64,000 nt of DNA, taken from assembly GCF_003268675.1 (NCBI RefSeq), contig NZ_CP029378.1, positions 5,084,001-5,148,000 on the forward strand, read 5' to 3'. This document shows positions 27,355 through 36,619 of this stretch, piece by piece. The stretch is from Streptomyces bacillaris. Lineage in GTDB: Bacteria; Actinomycetota; Actinomycetes; Streptomycetales; Streptomycetaceae. The notes beneath the pieces were generated by a model. It searched no databases, had not been told where the DNA came from, and saw nothing but the letters and a program-made list of their open reading frames with translations. The position numbers were made by a program, and so were the translations under genes. Position 1 is the stretch's first letter. Each line of letters starts with the position of its first letter.

Positions 27355-27525
27355 AACACAAGGCAGCGGGAACCAGGAAGCCGGTGCGAATCCGGCACGG
27401 TCCCGCCACTGTGACCGGGCCCCCTCCCGTACGGACGACTCCCCGGTGGACGACTCCGCGCGGAAGGGCGGCCCGGAAGCCAGGAACTGGCCCGCCGCCT
27501 TCTCCCGCATCGACCAGGGGACGCG
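27355..27525 (+). ncRNA. Cobalamin riboswitch
   Basis: Contains the B12-box signature GCCACTGTG at 27405-27413, the upstream GGGAACCAGGAAGCCGGTGCG core at 27369-27389, and AAGCCAGGA at 27477-27485, in the order and spacing of adenosylcobalamin riboswitches. A separate hairpin GTCTGG/CCAGAC at 27329-27351 precedes it. It lies directly upstream of the B12 importer operon, whose translation it should switch off when cobalamin is abundant. Ends are approximate. Confidence 0.93.
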
Positions 27526-27549
27526 GAAATCCCCCGGAGAGGCCCCGCC

Positions 27550-28551
27550 ATGTCCCGGCGCACCCCCGCGCTCATAGCCGCCGCCGTGCTGCTCCCGCTC
27601 GCCCTCACCGCCTGCTCCTCCTCGGAGACCTCCACCGAGGCCAAGGGCAAGCCCGAGGCCGCGGAGAAGAGCGACGGCTTCCCGTACACCGTCACCAACT
27701 GCGGTGTCACCACCACGTACAAGGCCCCGCCCAAGCGCGTGGTCACCATGAACCAGCACGTCACCGAGATCATGCTGGAGCTGGGCCTCACCAAGTCCCT
27801 CGTCGGCACCGCCTACCTCGACGACAAGGTCCTGCCGAAGTACGCGAAGGACTACGCCTCCGTTCCGGTCATCGCCAAGGAGTACCCCTCCTACGAGCAG
27901 GTCCTCGCCACCAACCCCGACTTCGTCTACGGCGGTTACGCCAGCGCGTTCGCGGCGGGCGACGGGCGCGGCCGGGAGGCGCTGAAGAAGGCCGGCATCG
28001 AGACCCGGCTCAACACCGAGAGCTGCGCGAAGGCCGACACCCCGATGGAGACCCTCTACGAGGAGATCCGCGAGGTCGGCCGCACCTTCGGCGTCACCGA
28101 CCGCGCCGAGGCCTGGATCAAGCAGGCCAAGGCCGACAACGAGGCGACGGCGAAGAAGCTGGCGGACCTCAAGCCGCTCCCCGTCTTCGTCTACGACAGC
28201 GGCGACAAGACCGCGTTCACCGCGGGCGGCAAGGGCATCGGCAACGAGCTGATCAAGCGCGCCGGGGGCACCAACATCTTCGCCGACCTCGACAAGTCCT
28301 TCGGGGACGCCTCCTGGGAGAACGTCGTCGCCCGCAAGCCCGAGGCGATCGTGATCTACGACTACGGCTCCACCACCGTCGAACAGAAGAAGAAGCGCCT
28401 CCTCACCGACCCGGCCCTCGCGGACGTCCCGGCCATCAAGAACAAGCGCTTCGCGGTGATGCCGCTCTCCGACGTGGTCCTCGGTGTCCGCGTCCCCGCC
28501 GCCGTCGAGAAGCTCGCGGCCCAGCTCCACCCGGCGGCCACCACCCCGTGA
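27550..28551 (+). CDS. Cobalamin ABC transporter substrate-binding lipoprotein
   Basis: 333 residues. Signal peptide with lipobox LTACS, then a class III periplasmic-binding fold: PPKRVVTMNQHVTEIMLELGLTKSLVGTAYLDD, PSYEQVLATNPDFVYGG, and a C-terminal lobe ending LGVRVPAAVEKLAAQL. This family (BtuF/FhuD/FepB) binds corrinoids or iron chelates. The cobalamin riboswitch immediately upstream makes a corrinoid the likely ligand. The stop overlaps the permease GTG by 4 bases. Confidence 0.9.
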   Translation: MSRRTPALIAAAVLLPLALTACSSSETSTEAKGKPEAAEKSDGFPYTVTNCGVTTTYKAPPKRVVTMNQHVTEIMLELGLTKSLVGTAYLDDKVLPKYAKDYASVPVIAKEYPSYEQVLATNPDFVYGGYASAFAAGDGRGREALKKAGIETRLNTESCAKADTPMETLYEEIREVGRTFGVTDRAEAWIKQAKADNEATAKKLADLKPLPVFVYDSGDKTAFTAGGKGIGNELIKRAGGTNIFADLDKSFGDASWENVVARKPEAIVIYDYGSTTVEQKKKRLLTDPALADVPAIKNKRFAVMPLSDVVLGVRVPAAVEKLAAQLHPAATTP

Positions 28552-29588
28552 CCTGCCGCACCCCCGCACCGCGGCGGCTGCTCCGCTACACCCTGGTCGT
28601 CGGCGTCCTCGCCGCCCTCCTCGCAGCCGCCGTGGTCGCCGCCCTCGCTCTCGGCTCCGTCCGCATCCCGCCCGGCCAGGTCATCGACATCCTGACCGGG
28701 CGGGCGGACGCGAGCCCGTTCCGCACGATCGTCCTGGACGTGCGGCTGCCCCGGGTCCTGCTCGGCATCGTCGTCGGCGCCGGACTGGCCGTCATCGGCA
28801 CGGTCCTCCAGGCCCTCGTACGGAACCAGCTCGCCGACCCGTTCCTCCTCGGCGTCTCCTCCGGGGCCTCCACCGGCGCGGTCCTGGTGATCGTCCTCGG
28901 CATCGGCGCCTCCCTCGCCACCACCGTCACGATCCCCGCCGCCGCCTTCGCCGGGGCGCTGCTCTCGCTGCTGCTCGTCTACACCCTGGCGCGCGGCGGG
29001 GGAGGCCTCACCACCAACCGGCTGGTCCTCGCCGGGGTCGCCGTCTCCTACATCCTCTCCGCCCTGACCAGCCTGATCCTGGTCACCTCCGCCCGCGCCG
29101 ACCACCTCCAGGAGGTCCTCTACTGGACCCTCGGCGGCCTCGGTGCGGCCCGCTGGGACATGCTCGCGCTCCCCGTGATCGCCCTGATCGCCGGTACGGC
29201 CGTCCTTCTCACCCTGGCCCGCCCCCTCGACCTGCTCCTGGTGGGGGAGGAGGGCGCGACCGTGCTGGGCCTGGACACCGCCCGCTTCCGGGCCGCCGTC
29301 TTCGTCCTCGCCTCGCTGATGACCGGGGCGCTCGTCGCGTACAGCGGGGCGATCGGCTTCGTCGGGCTGATGGTCCCGCACATGGCCCGGATGGCGGTGG
29401 GCGCCTCGCACCGCGCGCTGCTGCCGGTGGTCGCGCTCGGCGGGGCGGTCTTCCTGGTCCTCGCGGACCTCGCCGCCCGCACGCTGGCCGCCCCGCAGGA
29501 CATCCCGGTCGGCGTGCTCACGGCCCTGACCGGCGGCCCGTTCTTCCTGTGGATGCTGCGGCGCAGACCGGAAGGGGCACCGGCATGA
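28548..29588 (+). CDS. Cobalamin ABC transporter permease (BtuC/FecCD family)
   Basis: 346 residues from GTG 28548, overlapping the binding-protein stop as GTGA. FecCD-type features: RLPRVLLGIVVGAGLAVIGTVLQALVRNQLADPFLLGVSSGASTGAV, then VAYSGAIGFVGLMVPHMARMAVGASHRALLPVVALGGAVFLVLADLAART near the C terminus. About ten membrane helices. It forms the membrane channel of the B12 importer with its neighbours. Confidence 0.92.
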   Translation: MTCRTPAPRRLLRYTLVVGVLAALLAAAVVAALALGSVRIPPGQVIDILTGRADASPFRTIVLDVRLPRVLLGIVVGAGLAVIGTVLQALVRNQLADPFLLGVSSGASTGAVLVIVLGIGASLATTVTIPAAAFAGALLSLLLVYTLARGGGGLTTNRLVLAGVAVSYILSALTSLILVTSARADHLQEVLYWTLGGLGAARWDMLALPVIALIAGTAVLLTLARPLDLLLVGEEGATVLGLDTARFRAAVFVLASLMTGALVAYSGAIGFVGLMVPHMARMAVGASHRALLPVVALGGAVFLVLADLAARTLAAPQDIPVGVLTALTGGPFFLWMLRRRPEGAPA

Positions 29589-29646
29589 GCCCCGTACGTA
29601 CGGCTGAGGCCACCCGCGTGACCACACCGCCCGAAGGAGCCCGCCC

Positions 29647-30444
29647 GTGACCACCCTGCGCACCGAGGCCCTCTCGTACGGGACCGGCGAGGGCCGCCAC
29701 CTCGTCGACGCGGTCGACCTCATCGCCGCCGACGGCGAGACGGTCGGCCTGGTCGGCCCCAACGGCAGCGGCAAGACCACGCTCCTGCGCTGCGTCTACG
29801 GCACCCTGCGCCCCACCCACGGCCAGGTCCTCCTGGACGGCGACGACCTCGCCACCCTCCCCGTGAAGGCCCGCGCCCGCCGCATCGCCACCGTCCCCCA
29901 GGAGAGCCACGCGGGCTTCGAGCTGACCGTCGGCCAGGTCGTAGCCATGGGCCGCGCCCCGCACAAGCGGTTCTGGGAGGCGGACAGCGCCGCCGACACC
30001 GCCCTGGTCACCGACGCCCTGGAGCGGGTCGGGATCGCCGCGCTCGAACCCCGTACGTTCGCCTCCCTCTCCGGCGGCGAACGCCAACGCGCCCTGGTCG
30101 CCCGCGCCCTGGTCCAGCAGCCCGCGCTCGTCGTCCTGGACGAGCCGACCAACCACCTGGACATCCGCTACCAGCTGGAGATCCTCTCCCTGGTCCGGGG
30201 CCTCGGCACCACCAACCTGCTGGCCCTGCACGACCTCAACCTCGCCGCGTACTACTGCGACCGCATCTACGTCCTCAAGGACGGCCGGGTCGTCGCCTCC
30301 GGCACCCCGGAAGAGGTGCTCACGGCGGAGCTGCTGGGCGAGGTGTACGGCGTCGCCGCCGAGGTCAGCACCCATCCGAAGACCGGCGCCCCCACCGTCG
30401 TCTACCTCCCGGAAGGGCCCGGCCGCCCCGCTCTGTCCGCATGA
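29647..30444 (+). CDS. Cobalamin ABC transporter ATP-binding protein
   Basis: 265 residues from GTG 29647 with GAAGGAG upstream. Walker A GPNGSGKTT, signature LSGGERQRALVARAL, Walker B LVVLDEPTNHLD, H-loop LLALHDLNLAAYYCD. Typical BtuD/FecE-like ATPase. It completes the riboswitch-controlled importer. A 58-base gap from the permease suggests it is still in the same transcript. Confidence 0.92.
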   Translation: MTTLRTEALSYGTGEGRHLVDAVDLIAADGETVGLVGPNGSGKTTLLRCVYGTLRPTHGQVLLDGDDLATLPVKARARRIATVPQESHAGFELTVGQVVAMGRAPHKRFWEADSAADTALVTDALERVGIAALEPRTFASLSGGERQRALVARALVQQPALVVLDEPTNHLDIRYQLEILSLVRGLGTTNLLALHDLNLAAYYCDRIYVLKDGRVVASGTPEEVLTAELLGEVYGVAAEVSTHPKTGAPTVVYLPEGPGRPALSA

Positions 30445-30483
30445 CGGTCACCAACCATCCACCATGTGGGATCACACTCGGGT

Positions 30484-30497
30484 TTCCCGGCCGGGAA
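30484..30497. promoter_or_regulatory. Perfect palindrome before the leader peptide
   Basis: TTCCCGGCCGGGAA is a perfect 14-base palindrome ending 16 bases before the leader-peptide ATG. It sits where the promoter or operator of the cysO-cysM transcript is expected. Role inferred from position. Confidence 0.4.
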
Positions 30498-30513
30498 TCG
30501 ATACGATGCCCGC

Positions 30514-30624
30514 ATGGTTCCCCATGACGTGAGCAACAGGACGCCGGGCACGCTGCTCGTCGCGCGGCTGCACGTCGACCTGTGCAGGCTCAAGAGCGCG
30601 ATCTGTCCCCCGCCCGCAGCCTGA
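30514..30624 (+). CDS. Putative Cys-containing leader peptide upstream of cysO-cysM
   Basis: A 36-residue ORF: MVPHDVSNRTPGTLLVARLH then VDLCRLKSAICPPPAA. The segment LLVARLHVDLCRL is the signature of short actinobacterial peptides annotated as putative leader peptides, often found ahead of sulfur-assimilation and other genes. Two Cys codons (residues 24 and 31) lie in its second half. It is followed by GC-rich sequence with possible hairpins (CCCCC-TGCGC-GGGGG near 30685) before cysO. Cysteine-responsive attenuation of cysO-cysM is a plausible role; unproven here. Confidence 0.7.
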   Translation: MVPHDVSNRTPGTLLVARLHVDLCRLKSAICPPPAA

Positions 30625-30747
30625 CCGCGAGCCGCACGGCCTGACGGGCCGGGCCCGCGCGAGCCCCACGCACCACGCCCCACCCCCTGCGCGGGGGAAG
30701 AAACGCGCGCCCCACGCCACCTCCCGCTTTCGACAGGAGCCCACGCC

Positions 30748-31026
30748 ATGGCCATCGAGGTCCGCATCCCGACCATCCTCCGCACCTACACCGACGGCGC
30801 CAAGGCCGTCGAAGGCAACGGGGACACCCTCGCCGACCTCTTCGCCGACCTGGACAGCCGCCACAACGGCATCCGTGAGCGCATCGTCGACGGCGAGCAG
30901 CTGCGCCGCTTCGTGAACGTCTACCTCAACGACGAGGACGTCCGCTTCCTGGACGGCATCTCCACCAAGCTCAGCGACGGCGACAACGTCACCATCCTCC
31001 CGGCCGTCGCCGGCGGCATGCGCTGA
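30748..31026 (+). CDS. cysO: CysO sulfur-carrier protein (MoaD/ThiS family)
   Basis: 92 residues, beta-grasp fold, beginning MAIEVRIPTILRTYTDGAKAVEG with VYLNDEDVRFLDG and ending ILPAVAGGMR. In the mycobacterial pathway the C-terminal Gly-Gly is thiocarboxylated and donates sulfur to O-phosphoserine on CysM. Here the Gly89-Gly90 pair is followed by Met-Arg, so the C terminus would need trimming before activation. The stop overlaps the cysM start (TGATG), ensuring coupling. A ribosome-binding site GACAGGAG lies upstream. Confidence 0.93.
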   Translation: MAIEVRIPTILRTYTDGAKAVEGNGDTLADLFADLDSRHNGIRERIVDGEQLRRFVNVYLNDEDVRFLDGISTKLSDGDNVTILPAVAGGMR

Positions 31027-31976
31027 TGCGGTACGACTCCCCGCTGGCGGCCGTGGGGAACACCCCCCTCGTCCGCCTCCCGCGGCTGTCCCCGTCCGAG
31101 GACGTCCGCATCTGGGCCAAGCTGGAGGACCGCAACCCCACCGGCTCGATCAAGGACCGCCCGGCGCTCCACATGGTCGAACAGGCGGAGAAGGACGGCC
31201 GGCTCACCCCCGGCTGCACCATCCTGGAGCCCACCAGCGGCAACACCGGCATCTCGCTCGCCATGGCGGCCAAGCTCAAGGGCTACCGCATCGTCTGCGT
31301 CATGCCGGAGAACACCTCGCAGGAGCGGCGCGACCTGCTCGCCATGTGGGGCGCCGAGATCATCTCCTCCCCGGCCGCGGGCGGCTCCAACACCGCCGTA
31401 CGGGTCGCGAAGGAGCTGAGCGAGGAACACCCCGACTGGGTGATGCTCTACCAGTACGGCAACCCGGACAACGCGGGCGCCCACTACGCCACCACCGGCC
31501 CGGAGATCCTCACCGACCTCCCGTCCATCACGCACTTCGTGGCGGGCCTCGGCACCACCGGCACTCTCATGGGCGTCGGCCGCTACCTCCGCGAGCACCG
31601 CCCCGGCATCCAGGTCGTCGCCGCCGAGCCGCGCTACGACGACCTGGTCTACGGCCTCCGCAACCTCGACGAGGGCTTCGTCCCCGAGCTGTACGACGCC
31701 TCGGTCCTCACCACCCGCTTCTCGGTCGGCTCCGCCGACGCGGTCACCCGCACCCGCGAACTCCTCCAGCAGGAGGGCATCTTCGCGGGCGTCTCCACCG
31801 GCGCCGCCCTCCACGCGGCGATCGGCGTGGGGAAGAAGGCGGTCAAGGCGGGGGAGAGCGCGGACATCGTCTTCGTGGTGGCGGACGGCGGCTGGAAGTA
31901 CCTGTCGACGGGCGTCTACACGGCCGAGACGACGGAAGCGGCCATCGAGACGCTCCAGGGCCAGCTCTGGGCGTAG
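31026..31976 (+). CDS. cysM: CysO-dependent cysteine synthase CysM
   Basis: 316 residues. The PLP lysine is Lys43 in NPTGSIKDR; TSGNTGISLA is the phosphate/substrate loop and GLGTTGTLMGVGRYLRE binds PLP phosphate. In the mycobacterial version O-phosphoserine and CysO thiocarboxylate are the substrates, and the C-terminal region inserts into the active site. The immediate coupling to cysO and the presence of mec nearby make CysO dependence likely here too. Confidence 0.93.
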   Translation: MRYDSPLAAVGNTPLVRLPRLSPSEDVRIWAKLEDRNPTGSIKDRPALHMVEQAEKDGRLTPGCTILEPTSGNTGISLAMAAKLKGYRIVCVMPENTSQERRDLLAMWGAEIISSPAAGGSNTAVRVAKELSEEHPDWVMLYQYGNPDNAGAHYATTGPEILTDLPSITHFVAGLGTTGTLMGVGRYLREHRPGIQVVAAEPRYDDLVYGLRNLDEGFVPELYDASVLTTRFSVGSADAVTRTRELLQQEGIFAGVSTGAALHAAIGVGKKAVKAGESADIVFVVADGGWKYLSTGVYTAETTEAAIETLQGQLWA

Positions 31977-31991
31977 CGCCCGGCCGATTCC

Positions 31992-32030
31992 GGGCTCAGG
32001 TCCTGGGCTCAGGTCCTGGGCTCGGGCCCT
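31992..32030. repeat. Three tandem 13-bp units after cysM
   Basis: GGGCTCAGGTCCT occurs at 31992-32004 and 32005-32017, with a third variant GGGCTCGGGCCCT at 32018-32030. It lies 16 bases after the cysM stop. Function unknown. Confidence 0.8.
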
Positions 32031-32059
32031 GCCGTGCTGAAGCCCGTCCGCACCACTTT

Positions 32060-32083
32060 CAGCCCCTCCGGCGCTTGAGGAGC
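32060..32083. repeat. Dispersed Streptomyces-type intergenic repeat, copy 2, with hairpin
   Basis: CAGCCCCTCCGGCGCTTGAG plus flank, a relative of 22153-22177. It runs into an inverted repeat (GAGCGGGGTCCGGGG about 32082-32095 against CCCGGGGCCCCGCTT about 32114-32130) that could terminate cysM and the convergent PemK-like gene. Confidence 0.6.
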
Positions 32084-32130
32084 GGGGTCCGGGGCAGCGC
32101 CCCGAAAGGCCCGCCCGGGGCCCCGCTTCC

Positions 32131-32661
32131 TCACCCCGCCCCCAGCCCCCGCACCCGCTCCCACACCCCCGGGTCCACCACCCCGACCCGGCGCCGGAAC
32201 GCCGCCACCCGGACCTCGCGCAGCTCATCCGTCTCCAGGAAGCTCCGCCGCCCCCGCTGATCCCCGACCGTCCCCGCGGGCAGCGGGATCACCCCGGGCC
32301 GCTCCCCGTGGTCCTTGCTGGTGATCTTGGCGACGAGCGCCGTGGCGCCCCGCCCCCGTCCCCGTACGGAGAGGACCAGGCACGGCCGGTCCTTGGACCC
32401 GGGCCCGTCCTCGTACGGCACATCGGCCCACCACACCTCACCGGCCCGGGGCGTACGTCCCTCACCACGCCCGGCCGGACCCGAGGGCCGCGACGGAGGC
32501 CGGGTCGACCCCGCGGGCCGCCCGGACCGCCCGGGCCGTTCCGACCGCCCGGGGCCCCGCCCGCCCGGCCCCCGCCCCGACCGTCCCCGCCCGTCCACCA
32601 CCGCGGCGACGAGGGCCAGCAGAACCATGGCGACCAGCGCCACCCACCAGATCGTGTCCAT
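32131..32661 (-). CDS. Membrane-anchored PemK/MazF-like protein
   Basis: 176 residues from ATG 32661. One N-terminal membrane helix (MDTIWWVALVAMVLLALVAAVV) is followed by a Gly/Arg/Pro-rich linker of about 45 residues. A PemK/MazF-type domain comes next (PRAGEVWWADVPYEDGPGSKDRPCLVLSV... ITSKDHGERPGVIPLP... SFLETDELREV). MazF-type toxins are mRNA endonucleases, but no antitoxin gene is adjacent and the membrane anchor is not part of classical MazF. Related proteins are, from memory, common in streptomycetes. Function uncertain. Confidence 0.8.
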   Translation of the reverse strand: MDTIWWVALVAMVLLALVAAVVDGRGRSGRGPGGRGPGRSERPGRSGRPAGSTRPPSRPSGPAGRGEGRTPRAGEVWWADVPYEDGPGSKDRPCLVLSVRGRGRGATALVAKITSKDHGERPGVIPLPAGTVGDQRGRRSFLETDELREVRVAAFRRRVGVVDPGVWERVRGLGAG

Positions 32662-32950
32662 GCCCCGACCGTACCGGCGCCGGGTCCCGCCCCCCGCCCC
32701 GCCCGGGCGCCGCACCCGGACGGCGCGCCCGGGCCCACGGTGGACGCGCTTCCATCGAACCGGTGACAGAGCGGGTGAGTTCCCCCACAACGGCAGGCGG
32801 CAGAGGAGCGACGCGGAGTTTCGCGCCTTACGCTCGACGAACCGCAAAACGTTCCGGCAGGACGCGCACGACCCCATCCGCACGACCGGCCCGTACGGAC
32901 TCCACCCGCACGAACCCTCCCCGTTCCCAGGTCCCGGAGGTTCACGCTCC

Positions 32951-33703
32951 ATGAAGCTCACCGTCGTCGGCTGCTCCGGCTCGTTCCCGTCCCCGGGTTC
33001 GGCATGCTCGAGCTACCTCGTAGAGGCCGACGGCTTCCGGCTGCTCCTCGACATGGGCAACGGCGCCCTCGGCGAGCTGCAGCGCCACGTCGGTCTCTAC
33101 GACCTCGACGCGATCTTCCTCAGCCACCTCCACGCCGACCACTTCATCGACATGTGCGCGTACTTCGTGGTGCGTTACTACCGCCACGACGGCGCCCGCC
33201 CCGTCCCCCTCCCGGTCTACGGCCCCGAGGGCACCGAGCAGCGCCTGATCGCCGCGCACGGCGACACCCCGTCCGACAGGGCGATGAGCGAGGTCTTCGA
33301 CTTCCACACGCTGAAGGGCGACGCCTTCGAGATCGGCCCCTTCTCGGTCGTGACGGAGAAGCTCCGGCACCCCGTCGACACCTTCGGCATCCGGATCGAG
33401 CACGGCGGCTCCACCCTCGCCTACTCCGGCGACACGGGCACCTGCGACGCCCTGGAGGACCTGGCCCGGGACGCGGACCTGTTCCTCTGCGAGGCCTCGT
33501 TCGTCGACGGCAAGGAAGACATCCCCGATCTGCACCTCAACGGCCGGGAGGCCGGTGAGGCCGCCGCCCGCGCGGGCGTGCGCCGGCTGGTCCTCACGCA
33601 CATCCCGCCGTGGACCGACGAGGCCCGCAACCTCGCCGACGCGCAGGCGGCCTACCCGGGCCCGGTGGAACTGGCCGTGCCGGGCGCGGTGTACGAGATC
33701 TGA
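32951..33703 (+). CDS. Metallo-beta-lactamase fold hydrolase
   Basis: 250 residues from ATG 32951. The metal-binding motif is SHLHADHFID, with further ligands in RHPVDTFGI, YSGDTGTC and LTHIPPW. The opening MKLTVVGCSGSFPSPGSACSSYLVEADGFRLLLDMGNGALGEL resembles RNase Z/ElaC-like and cyclic-nucleotide phosphodiesterase-like members. Streptomycete homologues are usually near rph and rdgB as here, hinting at RNA metabolism, but the substrate is unknown. The 289-base upstream gap holds no recognisable gene. Confidence 0.88.
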   Translation: MKLTVVGCSGSFPSPGSACSSYLVEADGFRLLLDMGNGALGELQRHVGLYDLDAIFLSHLHADHFIDMCAYFVVRYYRHDGARPVPLPVYGPEGTEQRLIAAHGDTPSDRAMSEVFDFHTLKGDAFEIGPFSVVTEKLRHPVDTFGIRIEHGGSTLAYSGDTGTCDALEDLARDADLFLCEASFVDGKEDIPDLHLNGREAGEAAARAGVRRLVLTHIPPWTDEARNLADAQAAYPGPVELAVPGAVYEI

Positions 33704-33724
33704 GTACGCGTCGTACGCGTACGA

Positions 33725-33760
33725 CGAGACCCCCGCCTCCAGGAGGAAGCGGGGGTCTCG
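33725..33760. terminator. Bidirectional hairpin terminator between convergent genes
   Basis: CGAGACCCCCGC (33725-33736) pairs perfectly with GCGGGGGTCTCG (33749-33760). It lies between the hydrolase stop and the convergent nagE2 stop. Preceded by GTACGCGTCGTACGCGTACG, another GTAC-rich patch. Confidence 0.85.
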
Positions 33761-33791
33761 CCGTACGGGCTGTGAGGTACGGGCGTACGGG

Positions 33792-35060
<1,269 letters not shown>

Positions 35061-35137
35061 CTTCCTCCATGGGACACGGTGCCGCCCGGGACGATCGATG
35101 AGGGGAGGCGGCGACTCGACAGACGGCGGCAGACAGC

Positions 35138-35170
35138 CGTGGTCTGGACCACTCAGTGGTGTAGACCAGT
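35138..35170. promoter_or_regulatory. Two DasR-responsive elements upstream of nagE2
   Basis: CGTGGTCTGGACCACT at 35138-35153 and AGTGGTGTAGACCAGT at 35155-35170 each closely match the DasR operator ACTGGTCTAGACCAGT. The GntR-type regulator DasR represses GlcNAc and chitin uptake genes and is released by glucosamine-6-phosphate. The two sites are adjacent, about 80-110 bases before the nagE2 start. Confidence 0.9.
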
Positions 35171-35253
35171 TTTAGCACGGTGAGGGTTAGATAAGGAACC
35201 TGCAATTCCCCCTTGATTCGCGGTAGCAGACCCGGCACGTTCGGTGACATGCA

Positions 35254-35287
35254 CAAGGCCCCCGGACCGAACGGTCCGAGGGCCTTG
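35254..35287 (-). terminator. Hairpin terminator after nagE1
   Basis: A 15-bp stem with one mismatch (35254-35268 against 35273-35287) and loop GAAC, 29 bases beyond the nagE1 stop. It separates the nagE1 transcript from the independently controlled nagE2 gene. Confidence 0.85.
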
Positions 35288-35316
35288 CGCGATCCGGGGG
35301 AACCCCGGCTGACCTG

Positions 35317-36576
35317 CTACTTCGTGAGATCCTTCTCGATCTCCCGCTCGATCTCCTCCGGCTCCCGGCCCGGGGTCTTGAGGTCGAACTTGGTGATAGC
35401 GAAGCGGAAGATCACGTAGTAGATCACCGCGAAGCACGCGCCGATCGGGATGATCAGCCATGGCTTCGTATCCAGATGCCAGTTGACGACGTAGTCGATC
35501 AACCCGGCCGAGAAGCTGAACCCGGCATGCACCCCCAGCAGCCAGGTGATGCCCATCGACGCCCCCGTCAGCACCGCGTGCACGCCGTACAGCAGCGGCG
35601 CGACGAACATGAACGAGAACTCGATCGGCTCGGTGACACCGGTGACGAACGAGGTCAGCGCCACCGACACCATCAGCCCGCCGACCTCCTTGCGGCGCTC
35701 GGGCCGCGCGCAGTGGGTGATCGCCAGTGCGGCGGCGGGCAGGCCGAACATCATGATCGGGAAGAAGCCCGAGGTGAACTGGCCGGCCGACGGGTCCTGG
35801 GCGAAGAACCGGGAGATGTCGCCCTGGACGGTCTGGCCGTCCGCCCCGGTGTACTCGCCCGCCTGGAACCAGAAGAACGTGTTCAGGAACTGGTGCATGC
35901 CGATCGGGATCAGTAGCCGGTTCGCGAAGCCGAAGATGGCCGCACCCCACGAGCCGAGGTCGATCAGCTGCTTGGAGAACCAGGTCAGGCCGTCGCCCAC
36001 CGGCTGCCACAGCAGCCCGAACAGCACGCCGAGGATCACGCAGAGGAACGCCATCAGGATCGGCACCAGGCGCCGGCCGTTGAAGAAGCCGAGCCAGTCC
36101 ACCAGCTTGGTGCGGTGGTAGCGCTGCCAGACCACCGCGGTCAGCAGGCCGATCAGGATGCCGCCGAGCACGCCGGGGTTCTGCGGCTCGCCCTGGGGCA
36201 GCTCGTCCGTCACGGTGCCGTCCATCGGGAAGGCGCCGAGCACACCCCGGTAGACCAGGAAGCCGACGACGGCCGCCAGCGCGGTGGAGCCGTCGGCCTT
36301 CTTCGCGAAGCCGATGGCCACGCCGATGCAGAACAGCAGCGGCAGCCCCGTCTTGCCGTCGAGGATCGCCCCGCCCCCGTTCAGCAGCACGCTGGAGGTC
36401 TTCTCCCAGAAGGCGCCGTGCAGATAGGAGGCGAAGAGGTTCCCGAGGCTGACGAGCAGGCCGGCCGCAGGGAGGACGGCCACCGGGAGCTGGAGACTGC
36501 GCCCGATCTTCTGCAAGCCCTGGACCGGCCCGTTCCACCATCGTGGCTGCGGTGCCGCAGCGGCGCTCGAACTCAT
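35317..36576 (-). CDS. nagE1: PTS EIIC component, GlcNAc/glucose family
   Basis: 419 residues, a close paralogue of the neighbouring nagE2: LQKIGRSLQLPVAVLPAAGLLVSLGNLF, SFVTGVTEPIEFSFMFVAPLLYGVHAVLTGAS, FRFAITKFDLKTPGRE. Each has its own terminator and DasR-like site, so they are independently expressed duplicates. It may share the EIIB with nagE2 and differ in affinity or sugar. Divergent from nagF. Confidence 0.9.
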   Translation of the reverse strand: MSSSAAAAPQPRWWNGPVQGLQKIGRSLQLPVAVLPAAGLLVSLGNLFASYLHGAFWEKTSSVLLNGGGAILDGKTGLPLLFCIGVAIGFAKKADGSTALAAVVGFLVYRGVLGAFPMDGTVTDELPQGEPQNPGVLGGILIGLLTAVVWQRYHRTKLVDWLGFFNGRRLVPILMAFLCVILGVLFGLLWQPVGDGLTWFSKQLIDLGSWGAAIFGFANRLLIPIGMHQFLNTFFWFQAGEYTGADGQTVQGDISRFFAQDPSAGQFTSGFFPIMMFGLPAAALAITHCARPERRKEVGGLMVSVALTSFVTGVTEPIEFSFMFVAPLLYGVHAVLTGASMGITWLLGVHAGFSFSAGLIDYVVNWHLDTKPWLIIPIGACFAVIYYVIFRFAITKFDLKTPGREPEEIEREIEKDLTK

Positions 36577-36619
36577 CGGCGTCCTTTCCGGAACTGGCCT
36601 CGTTTGGCGGTTGTCCGAA

